The notes below the pieces were generated by a model. That model was not told the DNA's origin. It did not search any database and worked only from the letters and a program-made list of their open reading frames with translations. From Streptomyces mutabilis (lineage in GTDB: Bacteria > Actinomycetota > Actinomycetes > Streptomycetales > Streptomycetaceae): a stretch of 64,000 nt of DNA. Shown here piece by piece: positions 12,802 through 21,340 of this stretch (positions are counted from its first letter, which is position 1; every line of letters begins with the position of its first letter). The stretch covers positions 109,646 to 173,645 of the forward strand of contig NZ_BMTT01000014.1 in assembly GCF_014649815.1 (NCBI RefSeq), read 5' to 3'. Position numbers and translations under genes: made by a program.

Positions 12802-13094
12802 TGTCTGTGTCTCTTTCCTGGTTCCGGCTTGTCAGGGTTGAGGGAGGTCGCAATCCGCAGCCGGGGAAACCCGCCTGGTCCGCGAGGGACCTGCCGGGCA
12901 GCCGCTCCCTGGTCTGGGCACATACGTGCAGCACGCGAGTGGCCCACCGACCGCTCCCGGAGCTCCGGGTGGTGGTGGGCTGCCCGCGACACCTATCGAC
13001 GGTGCGCGACGCTCCTGGAACCCCGAGGGGTTCCGGCCGGTTGTCCCGTTCTGACTGCACGGGACTCGGCACTCCGACCGAGTCTACAGGCTGC
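12802..13094 (-). other. Leader/intergenic region upstream of rpsD
   Basis: This 293-bp stretch between rarA and rpsD holds no supportable gene. It contains an 18-nt inverted repeat (13017-13034, GGAACCCC/GGGGTTCC), which could end rarA transcription or be part of an S4 leader, and several weaker GC hairpins. S4 often represses its own translation by binding its leader, but I cannot identify the fold by eye. Confidence 0.35.
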
Positions 13095-14450
13095 TCAGGA
13101 CCGCTTGCGACCGAGGTGCCCGCGGGTCCACTCCACCGCGTCCGCGTACCTGGCCTCGGCTCCGTGCCGGGTCGGGGCGTAGTAGGTGCGGTCCTTGAGC
13201 TCGTCCGGGGCGTACTGCTGGGCGGCGATGCCCTCCGGCAGGTCGTGCGGGTACACGTACCCCTGCCCGTGTCCGAGCTTGCCCGCGCCCTTGTAGTGGC
13301 TGTCGCGCAGGTGAGCCGGGACCGGTCCCGCGTACCCCTTGCGTACGTCGTCCAGGGCGGCGCCGATGGCCGTCGTCGCGGCGTTGGACTTGGGGGCGAG
13401 GGCCAGGGCGATGGTGGCGTGACTGAGGGTGAGGGCGGCCTCGGGGAAGCCGATCATGGCGACGGCCTGGGCGGCGGCGACGGCGATCGGCAGGGCGTTC
13501 GGGTCGGCGAGGCCGATGTCCTCGCTGGCGGAGATCATCAGGCGGCGGGCGATGAACCTGGGGTCCTCGCCGGCCTCGATCATCCGGGCCAGGTAGTGCA
13601 GGGCGGCGTCCACGTCGGAGCCGCGGATGGACTTGATCAGGGCGCTGGCGACGTCGTAGTGCTGGTCGCCGTCGCGGTCGTACTTCACCGCGGCCCGGTC
13701 GACCGTCTCCTCCAGCGTCGCCAGGGTGACCTCGGCCTCGCCCTTGTCGAGCGCGGCCCCGGCGGCGGCCTCCAGCGCGGTCAGCGCGCGGCGGGCGTCG
13801 CCGCCGGCGATGCGCAGCAGGTGGTCCTCGGTGTCCTCGGGGAGCGTGACGGCCCTCCCCAGGCCCCGCTCGTCGGTGAGGGCGCGGCGGAGCAGGCCGC
13901 GGACGTCGTCGTCGGTGAGGGGTTCGAGCGTGAGGAGGAGGGAGCGGGAGAGCAGCGGCGAGATCACCGAGAAGTACGGGTTCTCCGTGGTGGCGGCGAT
14001 GAGGGTGACCCAGCGGTTCTCCACGGCCGGGAGGAGGGAGTCCTGCTGGGCCTTGCTGAAGCGGTGGATCTCGTCGAGGAAGAGGACGGTCTCCTTGCCG
14101 TACCCGCCGACCGCGCGGCGCGCGCCGTCGATGACCGCGCGGACCTCCTTGACGCCCGCGGTGATCGCCGACAACTCCACGAAGCGCTTGTTGGTGGCCT
14201 TGGAGACGACGTACGCCAGCGTGGTCTTGCCGGTGCCGGGCGGTCCCCAGAGGATGACCGAGGAGGGCCCGGCGGGGCCGGATCCGCCCTCACCGACCAG
14301 TCTGCGCAGGGGGGACCCCGGCTTGAGCAGGTGCTGTTGACCGACGACCTCGTCGAGGGTGCGCGGGCGCATCCGCACGGCGAGGGGACTGCCGGTCGGG
14401 TCCTTCTCCTGGCGTTCTTCTGCTGCGGCGGTGAACAGGTCGGGCTCCAC
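13095..14450 (-). CDS. rarA: Replication-associated recombination protein A (MgsA/WRNIP1 family AAA+ ATPase)
   Basis: A 451-residue clamp-loader-like AAA+ ATPase that acts at stalled replication forks. Walker A is [13 protein letters not shown] (about residue 70), Walker B is [12 protein letters not shown] (about 125), and a sensor 1 region [12 protein letters not shown] follows. The C-terminal tetramerisation domain contains [13 protein letters not shown] and the conserved [10 protein letters not shown]. The length is normal. It begins at a GTG with no clear ribosome binding site, 57 bp after the VKOR gene. Confidence 0.93.
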   Translation of the reverse strand: MEPDLFTAAAEERQEKDPTGSPLAVRMRPRTLDEVVGQQHLLKPGSPLRRLVGEGGSGPAGPSSVILWGPPGTGKTTLAYVVSKATNKRFVELSAITAGVKEVRAVIDGARRAVGGYGKETVLFLDEIHRFSKAQQDSLLPAVENRWVTLIAATTENPYFSVISPLLSRSLLLTLEPLTDDDVRGLLRRALTDERGLGRAVTLPEDTEDHLLRIAGGDARRALTALEAAAGAALDKGEAEVTLATLEETVDRAAVKYDRDGDQHYDVASALIKSIRGSDVDAALHYLARMIEAGEDPRFIARRLMISASEDIGLADPNALPIAVAAAQAVAMIGFPEAALTLSHATIALALAPKSNAATTAIGAALDDVRKGYAGPVPAHLRDSHYKGAGKLGHGQGYVYPHDLPEGIAAQQYAPDELKDRTYYAPTRHGAEARYADAVEWTRGHLGRKRS

Positions 14451-14507
14451 GCTCTGAACCCTAAATCACCGCACCGACAACGCGAGGGGCCCGGTGGACC
14501 CGGCCCG

Positions 14508-15170
14508 TCAGCTGATCCAGAAGTCCCACCAGCGGGTCAGGACCATCATCCCGATGATGCCGATGTGCAGCACCGGCAGGACCCAGGTGAACTCGCCGAA
14601 GAAGCCCTTGAGCCAGCCCGGCGCGGGCAGGAAGCCCTTGCGGACGTTGAAGGACGTCACGTACCAGAACATGATGATGGTCGCGACCCAGGCCAGGCAG
14701 CACCACAGGCACAGCGAATTGATCCGGTACAGGGACTGGAACTGCAGCCATGTGCAGAAGCCCACACCGAAGAGGGTGCCGGCGTTGAAGGTGAGCCAGT
14801 ACCAGCGCGGGAAGCGGGCGCGGCCGAGCAGGCTCATGCCGACGCAGATGACCATGCCGTAGGCGACGAGGCCGAGCATCGGGTTGGGGAAGCCGAAGAC
14901 CGACGCCTGGTCGCTCTCCATGATGTTGCCGCAGGAGACGACCGGGTTGAGGCTGCAGCCGGGCGTGAACGTGGTGCCGGCGACCTTGGCCTCGAGGATC
15001 TTCTGCTTGTCGAGCGTGATGACCCAGGCAGCGAGCAGACCGGCCGCGCCCGTGATCACCAGCAGCAGTGCGAGGGCGCGACTGCCGCCCTCGGTGCGCG
15101 GGGTGCGGGTGCTGGGGTCCGGCGCGGGCTCCGCCACGGTGGAGACGTCCTTCACTGTCGTCTTGCTCAT
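14508..15170 (-). CDS. Vitamin K epoxide reductase (VKOR) family membrane oxidoreductase
   Basis: A 220-residue integral membrane protein with about five helices. The paired cysteines of bacterial VKOR are visible: the loop pair in FTPGCSLNPVVSCGN (about residues 66-76) and the active CxxC in NSLCLWCCLAW (about residue 155). In actinobacteria VKOR reoxidises DsbA-like proteins using menaquinone, so it may serve disulfide formation in exported proteins. I chose the ATG at 15170 (MSKTTVKD); the frame extends 65 codons upstream without protein-like sequence. Confidence 0.88.
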   Translation of the reverse strand: MSKTTVKDVSTVAEPAPDPSTRTPRTEGGSRALALLLVITGAAGLLAAWVITLDKQKILEAKVAGTTFTPGCSLNPVVSCGNIMESDQASVFGFPNPMLGLVAYGMVICVGMSLLGRARFPRWYWLTFNAGTLFGVGFCTWLQFQSLYRINSLCLWCCLAWVATIIMFWYVTSFNVRKGFLPAPGWLKGFFGEFTWVLPVLHIGIIGMMVLTRWWDFWIS

Positions 15171-15315
15171 CACGCCGATTCCGTCACTCGAGAGTCGGAC
15201 CTGCTTCGGGCAGGCCCATTGTGCCGCACCGCCCTGTGTGGCAACCGTTCGATGAACATAAGAACGCATCGGTGATCGCGCCGGAGAGTTGCCTTCCGGC
15301 CGATTCCCGTTCCCC

Positions 15316-15347
15316 GGGGGCACGCGCGAGCGAACGCGCGCACCCCC
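15316..15347 (-). terminator. Putative hisS terminator
   Basis: GGGGG-CA-CGCGCG pairs with CGCGCG-CA-CCCCC across a 6-nt loop, with one CA/CA internal loop, 26 bp past the hisS stop. Confidence 0.45.
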
Positions 15348-15372
15348 GAGGGTGACATGACGCACAGACTTG

Positions 15373-16635
15373 CTAGCCGAGCCGCGACTCCAGCTCCGCG
15401 ACGATCTCGTTGACCCCGATCGCGGTCTGCTCGCCGGACTCCATGTCCTTGAGCTGGACGACGCCCTCCGCGAGGTCGCGCTCGCCGAGCACCAGGGCGT
15501 AGCGGGCGCCGGAACGGTTGGCGGCCTTCATCGCCGCCTTCAGGCCCTTGCCGCCGTAGGAGAAGTCGGCGGCGACCCCGTTCTTGCGCAGCTCGGTGAC
15601 CTTCGAGAAGAGGACCCGGCGGGCCTCTTCACCGAGCGGCACCGCGAAGACGGAGGTGGCCGACGGGATGTCCAGTTCGATGCCCTCGGCCTCCAGGGCG
15701 AGGACGGTGCGGTCGACGCCGAGCGCCCAGCCGACGGACGGGAGGGAGGGGCCGCCGATCATCTCGGACAGTCCGTCGTAGCGGCCGCCGCCGCCCACCG
15801 CGGACTGGGAGCCGAGGCCGTCGTGGACGAACTCGAAAGTCGTGCGGGTGTAGTAGTCCAGGCCGCGCACCAGCTTCGGGTCGTCCTCGAAGACGACGCC
15901 GGCCGCCGTGATCAGTTCGCGGACCTCCTCGTGGTACGTCTTGCAGGCGTCGCACAGGTAGTCGCGCAGCAGCGGGGCGTCGGTGAGCTGCTTCTGCACC
16001 TCGGGACGCTTGTCGTCCAGGACGCGCAGCGGGTTGATCTCCGCCCGGCGCAGCGTCTCCTCGTCCAGGTCCAGGCCGCGCAGGAAGTCCTGGAGCGCGG
16101 CGCGGTAGACCGGACGGCACTCCTTGTCGCCCAGGGAGTTGAGCAGGATGCGGAAGTTCTGCAGGCCGAGCGCGCGGTACGACTGGTCGGCGAGGATGAT
16201 CAGTTCGGCGTCCAGCGCCGGGTCCTCCGCGCCGATCGCCTCGGCGCCGACCTGGGAGAAGTGACGGTAACGGCCCTTCTGGGGGCGCTCGTAGCGGTAC
16301 TGCGAGCCGGAGTACCAGACCTTGACCGGCAGGTTGCCCGCCTTGTGCAGGTTGGCCTCCAGGACCGCGCGCAGCACGGGGGCGGTGGTCTCCGGGCGCA
16401 GGGCGAGGCGGTCGCCGCCCTTGGTCTCGAAGACGTACATCTCCTTGGTCACGATGTCGGTCGACTCACCGACCCCGCGCGCGAAGAGCTCGACGTTCTC
16501 GAAGCCGGGCGTCTCGATGTAGCCGTAGCCGGAGTTGCGCAGCGGGGCGGCGATCGCCTCGCGTACCGCCAGGAACTGGGCGGAGTCGGGCGGCAGCAGG
16601 TCGTACGTGCCCTTGGGGGCCTTGAAGGTGCTCAC
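15373..16635 (-). CDS. hisS: Histidyl-tRNA synthetase
   Basis: A 420-residue class II synthetase for tRNA-His. Motif 2 is [21 protein letters not shown]-like around residue 115. The histidine-specific [15 protein letters not shown] (about residue 260), GGGGRYDGL and the C-terminal anticodon-binding domain ([17 protein letters not shown]) are present. I chose the GTG at 16635 ([15 protein letters not shown]), which matches the family N terminus; upstream codons read into the neighbouring gene. It follows the MBL-fold gene after 13 bp, a common actinobacterial pair. Confidence 0.97.
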   Translation of the reverse strand: MSTFKAPKGTYDLLPPDSAQFLAVREAIAAPLRNSGYGYIETPGFENVELFARGVGESTDIVTKEMYVFETKGGDRLALRPETTAPVLRAVLEANLHKAGNLPVKVWYSGSQYRYERPQKGRYRHFSQVGAEAIGAEDPALDAELIILADQSYRALGLQNFRILLNSLGDKECRPVYRAALQDFLRGLDLDEETLRRAEINPLRVLDDKRPEVQKQLTDAPLLRDYLCDACKTYHEEVRELITAAGVVFEDDPKLVRGLDYYTRTTFEFVHDGLGSQSAVGGGGRYDGLSEMIGGPSLPSVGWALGVDRTVLALEAEGIELDIPSATSVFAVPLGEEARRVLFSKVTELRKNGVAADFSYGGKGLKAAMKAANRSGARYALVLGERDLAEGVVQLKDMESGEQTAIGVNEIVAELESRLG

Positions 16636-16648
16636 GGAAGGTCTCTCG

Positions 16649-17356
16649 TCACATTCCTCGTCGGGGAGCCCCGGGGGCTCCCTGGCCGGCCGCCACCTGC
16701 CGCAGGTAGGGGTTGGTGGCGCGTTCCTGGCCGATGGTCGTCTGGGGGCCGTGTCCGGACAGCACCACGGTCGAGTCGTCGAGCGGCAGGCACACGCGTG
16801 CCAGGGACTCGAGCATGTCGTCCATGGAGCCACCGGGGAAGTCGGTGCGTCCGATGGAGCCGGCGAACAGCAGGTCGCCCGAGAACATGATCGGCGGGAT
16901 GTCCGCCGCCTCGGGCAAACCGAAGGCCACCGACCCCTTGGTATGGCCCGGCGCGTGCGCGACCGACAGGTTGAGGCCGGCCAGCTCCAGCTTCGCGCCG
17001 TCGGTCAGCTCCTTGACGTCGTCCGGCTCCCCTACGGTCAGCTCGCCCATGAGGGGCATGCCGATGGTGCGGCCGATCCCCTTTTCGGGGTCGCTCATCA
17101 TGAAACGGTCCTCGGGGTGGATCCAGGCGGGCACGTCGTGCGCGCCGCACACCGGGACGACCGAGGCCACGTGGTCGATGTGGCCGTGGGTGAGGACGAC
17201 GGCGACGGGCTTGAGCCGATGCTTCTGGATCGCTTCCTCGACTCCGGGGGCCGCCTGGTGGCCCGGGTCGATGATCACGCACTCCTCACCGGCGGCCGGG
17301 GCGACGAGATAACAGTTCGTCCCCCAGGCTCCGGCGGGGAACCCGGCAATGAGCAC
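16649..17356 (-). CDS. MBL-fold metallo-hydrolase (glyoxalase II-like)
   Basis: A 235-residue zinc hydrolase of the metallo-beta-lactamase fold. The metal motif THGHIDH is at about residue 60. Further ligands are the histidine in HAPGHTKGS, the aspartate in FSGDLLF and the histidine in LSGHGPQT. The sequence resembles glyoxalase II-type thioester hydrolases, but the real substrate is unknown. The GTG at 17356 is chosen because GAAGGA lies 6 nt upstream; the frame extension lacks such support. It is cotranscribed with hisS and is divergent from the cyclophilin gene. Confidence 0.88.
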   Translation of the reverse strand: MLIAGFPAGAWGTNCYLVAPAAGEECVIIDPGHQAAPGVEEAIQKHRLKPVAVVLTHGHIDHVASVVPVCGAHDVPAWIHPEDRFMMSDPEKGIGRTIGMPLMGELTVGEPDDVKELTDGAKLELAGLNLSVAHAPGHTKGSVAFGLPEAADIPPIMFSGDLLFAGSIGRTDFPGGSMDDMLESLARVCLPLDDSTVVLSGHGPQTTIGQERATNPYLRQVAAGQGAPGAPRRGM

Positions 17357-17539
17357 GATCGTCCTTCGTTTGTGTCGGTTCGGGTGGGCTTGCGGACCGG
17401 CCGCGCCCATGGTCAGAGCCTACCGGCGGTGCCGATTCCTCAGCGAACCCATATACGGTACGGGGCTACACGCCCACGGTCGGCTCATCGCACCCACGCG
17501 TACCGGTCGGCACACGAAGACGCATGAGGAGAGAACCCG

Positions 17540-18373
17540 GTGGTCAGCCAGGAGCAGCGGCGGCGTCAGCTCGCCCGGGAGAAGTTCTTGCGGCAGCAGC
17601 AGCGACGCACGTCCGCGCGACGCAAGGCGCGCATGCGCAACGCTGCGATCGCGTCGGTGCTCGGCGTGATCCTGATCGGCAGCCTCGCGCTGTACACGAC
17701 CGGCGTGGTCCTGGGGGACGACGACAGCAAGACGAATGCGAGCGCGGAGGTCACGCCGAGCGCCTCGGCCTCCAGCAAGGCGCCGGACCCGTGCGACAAG
17801 CCGGCCGAGGGCAAGGTCAAGACGCAGACCTGGAAGAAGGAACCTGCGATGACCATCGACGAGTCGGCGAAGTACTCGATGAAGCTGGAGACGACCTGCG
17901 GCGACATCGACATCGCGCTGAAGGCGGATGCCGCGCCGCACACCGTCAACTCGTTCGACTTCCTGGCCGGGAAGGGCTACTTCGACCACACCAAGTGCCA
18001 CCGGCTCACCACCGAGGGCATCTTCGTGCTCCAGTGCGGCGACCCCACGGCGCAGGGCAACGGCGGCCCCGGCTACAACATCCCGGACGAGAACCTGAAG
18101 GACGAGAGCCTGAAGGACAACATGTACCCGGCGGGCACGGTGGCGATGGCGAACACCGGCCAGCCGGACTCCGGCGGCAGCCAGTTCTTCCTCGTGTACC
18201 AGAACAGCCCGCTGCCGCCCAGCTACACCCCGTTCGGCACCGTCTCGGAAGAGGGCATGACGGTGCTGAAGAAGATCGCTTCCGCGGGATCCCAGCCCGC
18301 GGACCCCGCGACCGGCAACACCGCGCCCAACGCGACGGTCGTGATCGACAAGGCCACCGTCACGAAATCCTGA
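17540..18373 (+). CDS. Membrane-anchored cyclophilin-type peptidyl-prolyl isomerase
   Basis: A 277-residue protein with a basic, Gln/Arg-rich cytoplasmic start (QEQRRRQLAREKFLRQQQRR), one membrane helix (about residues 33-57), a short Ser/Ala linker and a cyclophilin domain from about residue 110. Cyclophilin landmarks include HRLTTEGIFVLQCGDP, NGGPGYNIPDEN, GTVAMANTG and SGGSQFFLVYQNS. It should fold exported proteins outside the membrane by proline isomerisation. The usual HRV-type start of the active loop reads HRLTT, within family variation. GTG start with GAGGAGAG upstream. Confidence 0.9.
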   Translation: MVSQEQRRRQLAREKFLRQQQRRTSARRKARMRNAAIASVLGVILIGSLALYTTGVVLGDDDSKTNASAEVTPSASASSKAPDPCDKPAEGKVKTQTWKKEPAMTIDESAKYSMKLETTCGDIDIALKADAAPHTVNSFDFLAGKGYFDHTKCHRLTTEGIFVLQCGDPTAQGNGGPGYNIPDENLKDESLKDNMYPAGTVAMANTGQPDSGGSQFFLVYQNSPLPPSYTPFGTVSEEGMTVLKKIASAGSQPADPATGNTAPNATVVIDKATVTKS

Positions 18374-18508
18374 CCCTCATCAGCGAGATTTCGGTCGTGC
18401 GGGATGCGGACAGGCCCCCCGCCGGTCGCCTATGTTGGCCGTGACGAAACTGTGGACGATGCCCGGGGGTAGCGAAGCCCTCCGCAGGCATCATGTGGAG
18501 GAGGCGCT

Positions 18509-19738
18509 GTGAGCAGCGACCCGTGGGGCCGCGTCGACGAGACGGGGACCGTGTACGTGCGTACGGCCGACGGCGAGAAGGTCGTCGGTTCCTGGCAGGC
18601 GGGCTCCCCCGAGGAGGCGCTGGCCTATTTCGAGCGCAAGTACGAAGGCCTGGTTGTCGAGATCGGCCTCCTCGAGAAGCGCGTGAAGACCACCGACCTG
18701 TCGGCGAAGGACGCCCAGACGGCCATCGACCACCTGCGGGAGCAGGTCGACGCGCACCACGCGGTGGGCGACCTGGACGCCCTGCGGGCCCGGTTGGACA
18801 AGCTCGTGTCGCTGGTGGAGAAGCGCCGCGAGGAGCGCAAGGTCCAGCGGGCCAAGCAGTCCGACGAGGCACGCGCCGCCAAGGAGGCGCTGGTCGCCGA
18901 GGCCGAGGAGCTGGCACAGTCCGACCAGTGGCGGTCGGCCGGTGAGCGGCTGCGGTCCCTGGTGGACACCTGGAAGGGTCTGCCGCGGCTGGACCGCAAG
19001 TCCGACGACGAGCTGTGGCACCGCTTCTCGCACGCGCGGTCGGCGTTCTCCAAGCGGCGCAAGCAGCACTTCGCCCAGCTGGACGCCCAGCGCGAAGGGG
19101 CCCGCCGGACCAAGGAACGGCTGGTCGCCGAGGCCGAGGCGCTGTCGAACTCGACGGACTGGGGACCGACGGCCGCGCGCTACCGCGACCTGATGTCCGA
19201 GTGGAAGGCCGCGGGCCGCGCCCAGCGCGAGCACGAGGACGACCTGTGGAACCGCTTCCGCGGCGCCCAGGACGTGTTCTTCGCGGCCCGCAGCTCGGTC
19301 TTCGCCGAGCGGGACGCCGAGCAGGCGGAGAACCTCAAGCTCAAGGAGGAGCTGGCCGAGGAGGCCGAGAGGCTCCTGCCGGTCACCGACCTGAAGGCGG
19401 CCCGCGCCGCGTTCCGCTCGGTGAACGAGCGCTGGGAGGCCATCGGCCACGTGCCGCGCGACGCCCGGCCCAAGGTCGAGGGCCGGATGCACGCCGTGGA
19501 GCGGGCGCTCCAGGAAGCCGAGGAGGCCGAGTGGCGCCGGACGAACCCGGAGGCACGCGCGCGTGCCGAGGGTCTCACCGGTCAGCTCCAGGCGGCCGTC
19601 GACAAGCTCAAGGGCCAGATCGAGCAGGCCCGTGCCCAGGGCAACAACGCGAAGGCCGACAAGCTGGAGCGTGAGCTGGAGGGCCGGCAGGCGCTGCTGG
19701 ACCAGGCGCTGAAGGGGCTGCACGAGTTCGGCGGCTGA
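18509..19738 (+). CDS. DUF349 coiled-coil protein
   Basis: A 409-residue, highly charged and largely helical protein. After an N-terminal domain (DPWGRVDETGTVYVRTADGE, about residues 3-50) and a coiled coil, three DUF349 repeats are visible, each with a DxW...ER.Lxx.W...G...R pattern (about residues 140-205, 213-280 and 288-350). The function is not established. There is no membrane helix or catalytic motif. It starts at GTG with GGAGGAGG about 6 nt upstream and converges on the caspase gene at a shared terminator. Confidence 0.85.
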   Translation: MSSDPWGRVDETGTVYVRTADGEKVVGSWQAGSPEEALAYFERKYEGLVVEIGLLEKRVKTTDLSAKDAQTAIDHLREQVDAHHAVGDLDALRARLDKLVSLVEKRREERKVQRAKQSDEARAAKEALVAEAEELAQSDQWRSAGERLRSLVDTWKGLPRLDRKSDDELWHRFSHARSAFSKRRKQHFAQLDAQREGARRTKERLVAEAEALSNSTDWGPTAARYRDLMSEWKAAGRAQREHEDDLWNRFRGAQDVFFAARSSVFAERDAEQAENLKLKEELAEEAERLLPVTDLKAARAAFRSVNERWEAIGHVPRDARPKVEGRMHAVERALQEAEEAEWRRTNPEARARAEGLTGQLQAAVDKLKGQIEQARAQGNNAKADKLERELEGRQALLDQALKGLHEFGG

Positions 19739-19753
19739 CCTCGGTCACAGGGT

Positions 19754-19796
19754 GTGCAGCGGCCCGGCGGTGCGTGTCACCGCCGGGCCGCTGCAC
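19754..19796. terminator. Bidirectional terminator between DUF349 and caspase genes
   Basis: A perfect 19-bp inverted repeat (arms GTGCAGCGGCCCGGCGGTG at 19754-19772 and its complement at 19778-19796) with a 5-nt loop lies between two convergent stops, followed by TGTTT on the plus strand. Confidence 0.9.
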
Positions 19797-19800
19797 TGTT

Positions 19801-20940
19801 TCAGCGCCGTCCGGCGTGCTCGCTGATGTCGAGGGCGTGCTTGAGCACCTCACATGCCTGGAGGTGATTGCCGGACTCCTGCAGCAGGTCGGCCAGGCGG
19901 CGGCAGACCAGCACGGCCTCGGGTCCGTACACCTTGTGCACCTGCTGGAAGGCGAGCTCCAGCACCTCGATCGCCTCCCGCACCTGCCCGGTCTCGGCGA
20001 GCAGCTCCGACAGCTCCAGCTGTACCTCGACCAGGTCGCCGTGCCGGTCGCCGCTCCGCTGCTCCTGCAGCGCCAGGCGCAGCACGGGCAGCGCGTCGCG
20101 GGTGTTGCCCTCGGCGCGCAACACCCTGGCCAGGGAGAGCCCGGTGGCGACCAGTGCGGCGCGGACGTCGGCGGCCAGCACCGGGCCGGCGGGGCCGCGG
20201 CGGCGGCCGGCCCTCGCCTTGTTGCGGGCCAGGGGCAGGCGTCCGACGCCGTTCTCCTGGGAGCGCTGCGGCAGCGGCCGGTTCTTGGCGCGCAGGCGCT
20301 CCTCCAGGACCCGGTGGAGGGTGTCCAGGTCGATCAGTTCGGGGCCGTCCTCGACGCCGTCCCGCAGGACGCCGAGCAGTTCGCCGGTGAACGCCGTGTA
20401 GCGTTCGCCGTCCGGCGCCAGCGCGATGCGGTCCCGCGGTGAGGCGGCCAGGACGTATGCCCCGTCCACCGCGGCCTGGGCGGCCAGCTGGTCCCCGCCG
20501 GACAGGGCGCGGGCGGCGCGTCCGCTGAAGCAGCAGTCGAGGACGACGATCTTGCGCCGGGCGCGGGCGGTGCGCAGCGCGGCGCGCAGGTGCTGGTAGG
20601 CGACGGCCGTGTAGCCGAGGTGCTCGCGGGAGTCGCCCAGGGCCAGGTACAGGTCGGCCGAGTCGGCGTCCCGCATGCCGTGCCCCGCGAAGTACACCAG
20701 GAGGGTGTCGGTGGCCTCCTCGGCGGCCTGGTACACCGGGTCCAGGATCGCCGGGGTGGTGAGCGGGTCGGTGACGACGGTGCAGTGCCGTACCGGAAGT
20801 CCCCAGACGGTCGCGTCGCACAGTTCGGCGGCCAGGTCGACCACGTTGGCCTCGACCGCGGACAACTGGGGCAGGTGCCGGTAGGAGGCGGTGCCCACGA
20901 GGACGGCCCGGGAGCGCGTGGGGTCAGGCAGTCCTGTCAT
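19801..20940 (-). CDS. Caspase-like protease (EACC1-associated type) with C-terminal TPR region
   Basis: A 379-residue protein with an N-terminal peptidase C14 (caspase/metacaspase) domain. The catalytic pair is clear: His87 in YFAGHGMRD and Cys137 in VVLDCCFSGRAAR. A conserved AASPRD follows near residue 175, and a helical, TPR-like C terminus runs from about residue 240 to 379 (VQLELSELLAETGQ, CRRLADLLQESGN). There is no signal peptide or membrane helix, so it is cytoplasmic. The start overlaps the EACC1-like gene by 17 bp. By family, such caspases are predicted effectors of programmed cell death or immunity; its substrates and trigger are unknown. Confidence 0.88.
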   Translation of the reverse strand: MTGLPDPTRSRAVLVGTASYRHLPQLSAVEANVVDLAAELCDATVWGLPVRHCTVVTDPLTTPAILDPVYQAAEEATDTLLVYFAGHGMRDADSADLYLALGDSREHLGYTAVAYQHLRAALRTARARRKIVVLDCCFSGRAARALSGGDQLAAQAAVDGAYVLAASPRDRIALAPDGERYTAFTGELLGVLRDGVEDGPELIDLDTLHRVLEERLRAKNRPLPQRSQENGVGRLPLARNKARAGRRRGPAGPVLAADVRAALVATGLSLARVLRAEGNTRDALPVLRLALQEQRSGDRHGDLVEVQLELSELLAETGQVREAIEVLELAFQQVHKVYGPEAVLVCRRLADLLQESGNHLQACEVLKHALDISEHAGRR

Positions 20941-21340
20941 CTCCTCCGCTTCCCTCGCTGTGTGCGGGCGCGGGCGGCACCTGCCGGTCGAGCAGGTCGA
21001 TGATGCCGCGGACGGTTTCCTCGTCCCCCGCCGCCTGAGCCGTGAGCACGACCTCCACGTCGCCGCGGCGCAGGGTGACGGCCGGTGCCCGGCGTCGGGA
21101 GGCCTGCCACTGTAGGACGGAGAAGACGAGGGAGCCCGCGGACAGCCCGCTGCCGATGGCCAATTGGAGGATGTCGAGGCCGGTGCCCATGCTGCCGGGG
21201 GCGGCCGGCGCGCTGCTGGCGGCCCGGGCCCGGAGGGTGGGTGTCCCGTCCTCGCGCAGCCAGCTCAGCAGGGACCGGAGGTGGTCCTCGGCGTCCGTGC
21301 CGTCCGGCGGTTCCGAGATCTCAACGCGGAAGTCGGTCAT
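20924..21340 (-). CDS. EACC1-like effector-associated linker protein
   Basis: A 138-residue protein. An N-terminal segment carries FRVEISEP, an acidic helix follows, then a low-complexity Ala/Ser/Pro linker, a Gly-rich hydrophobic helix (LDILQLAIGSGLSAGSLVFSV, about residues 55-75) running into WQASRRRAP, and a final beta-rich VTLRRGDVEVVLTA segment. This order matches what I recall as EACC1, the 'effector-associated constant component' found beside caspases and other effectors in predicted bacterial conflict systems. The start at 21340 overlaps the kinase stop by 20 bp; the stop overlaps the caspase start. It probably connects kinase and protease, perhaps at a membrane. Confidence 0.75.
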   Translation of the reverse strand: MTDFRVEISEPPDGTDAEDHLRSLLSWLREDGTPTLRARAASSAPAAPGSMGTGLDILQLAIGSGLSAGSLVFSVLQWQASRRRAPAVTLRRGDVEVVLTAQAAGDEETVRGIIDLLDRQVPPAPAHSEGSGGDDRTA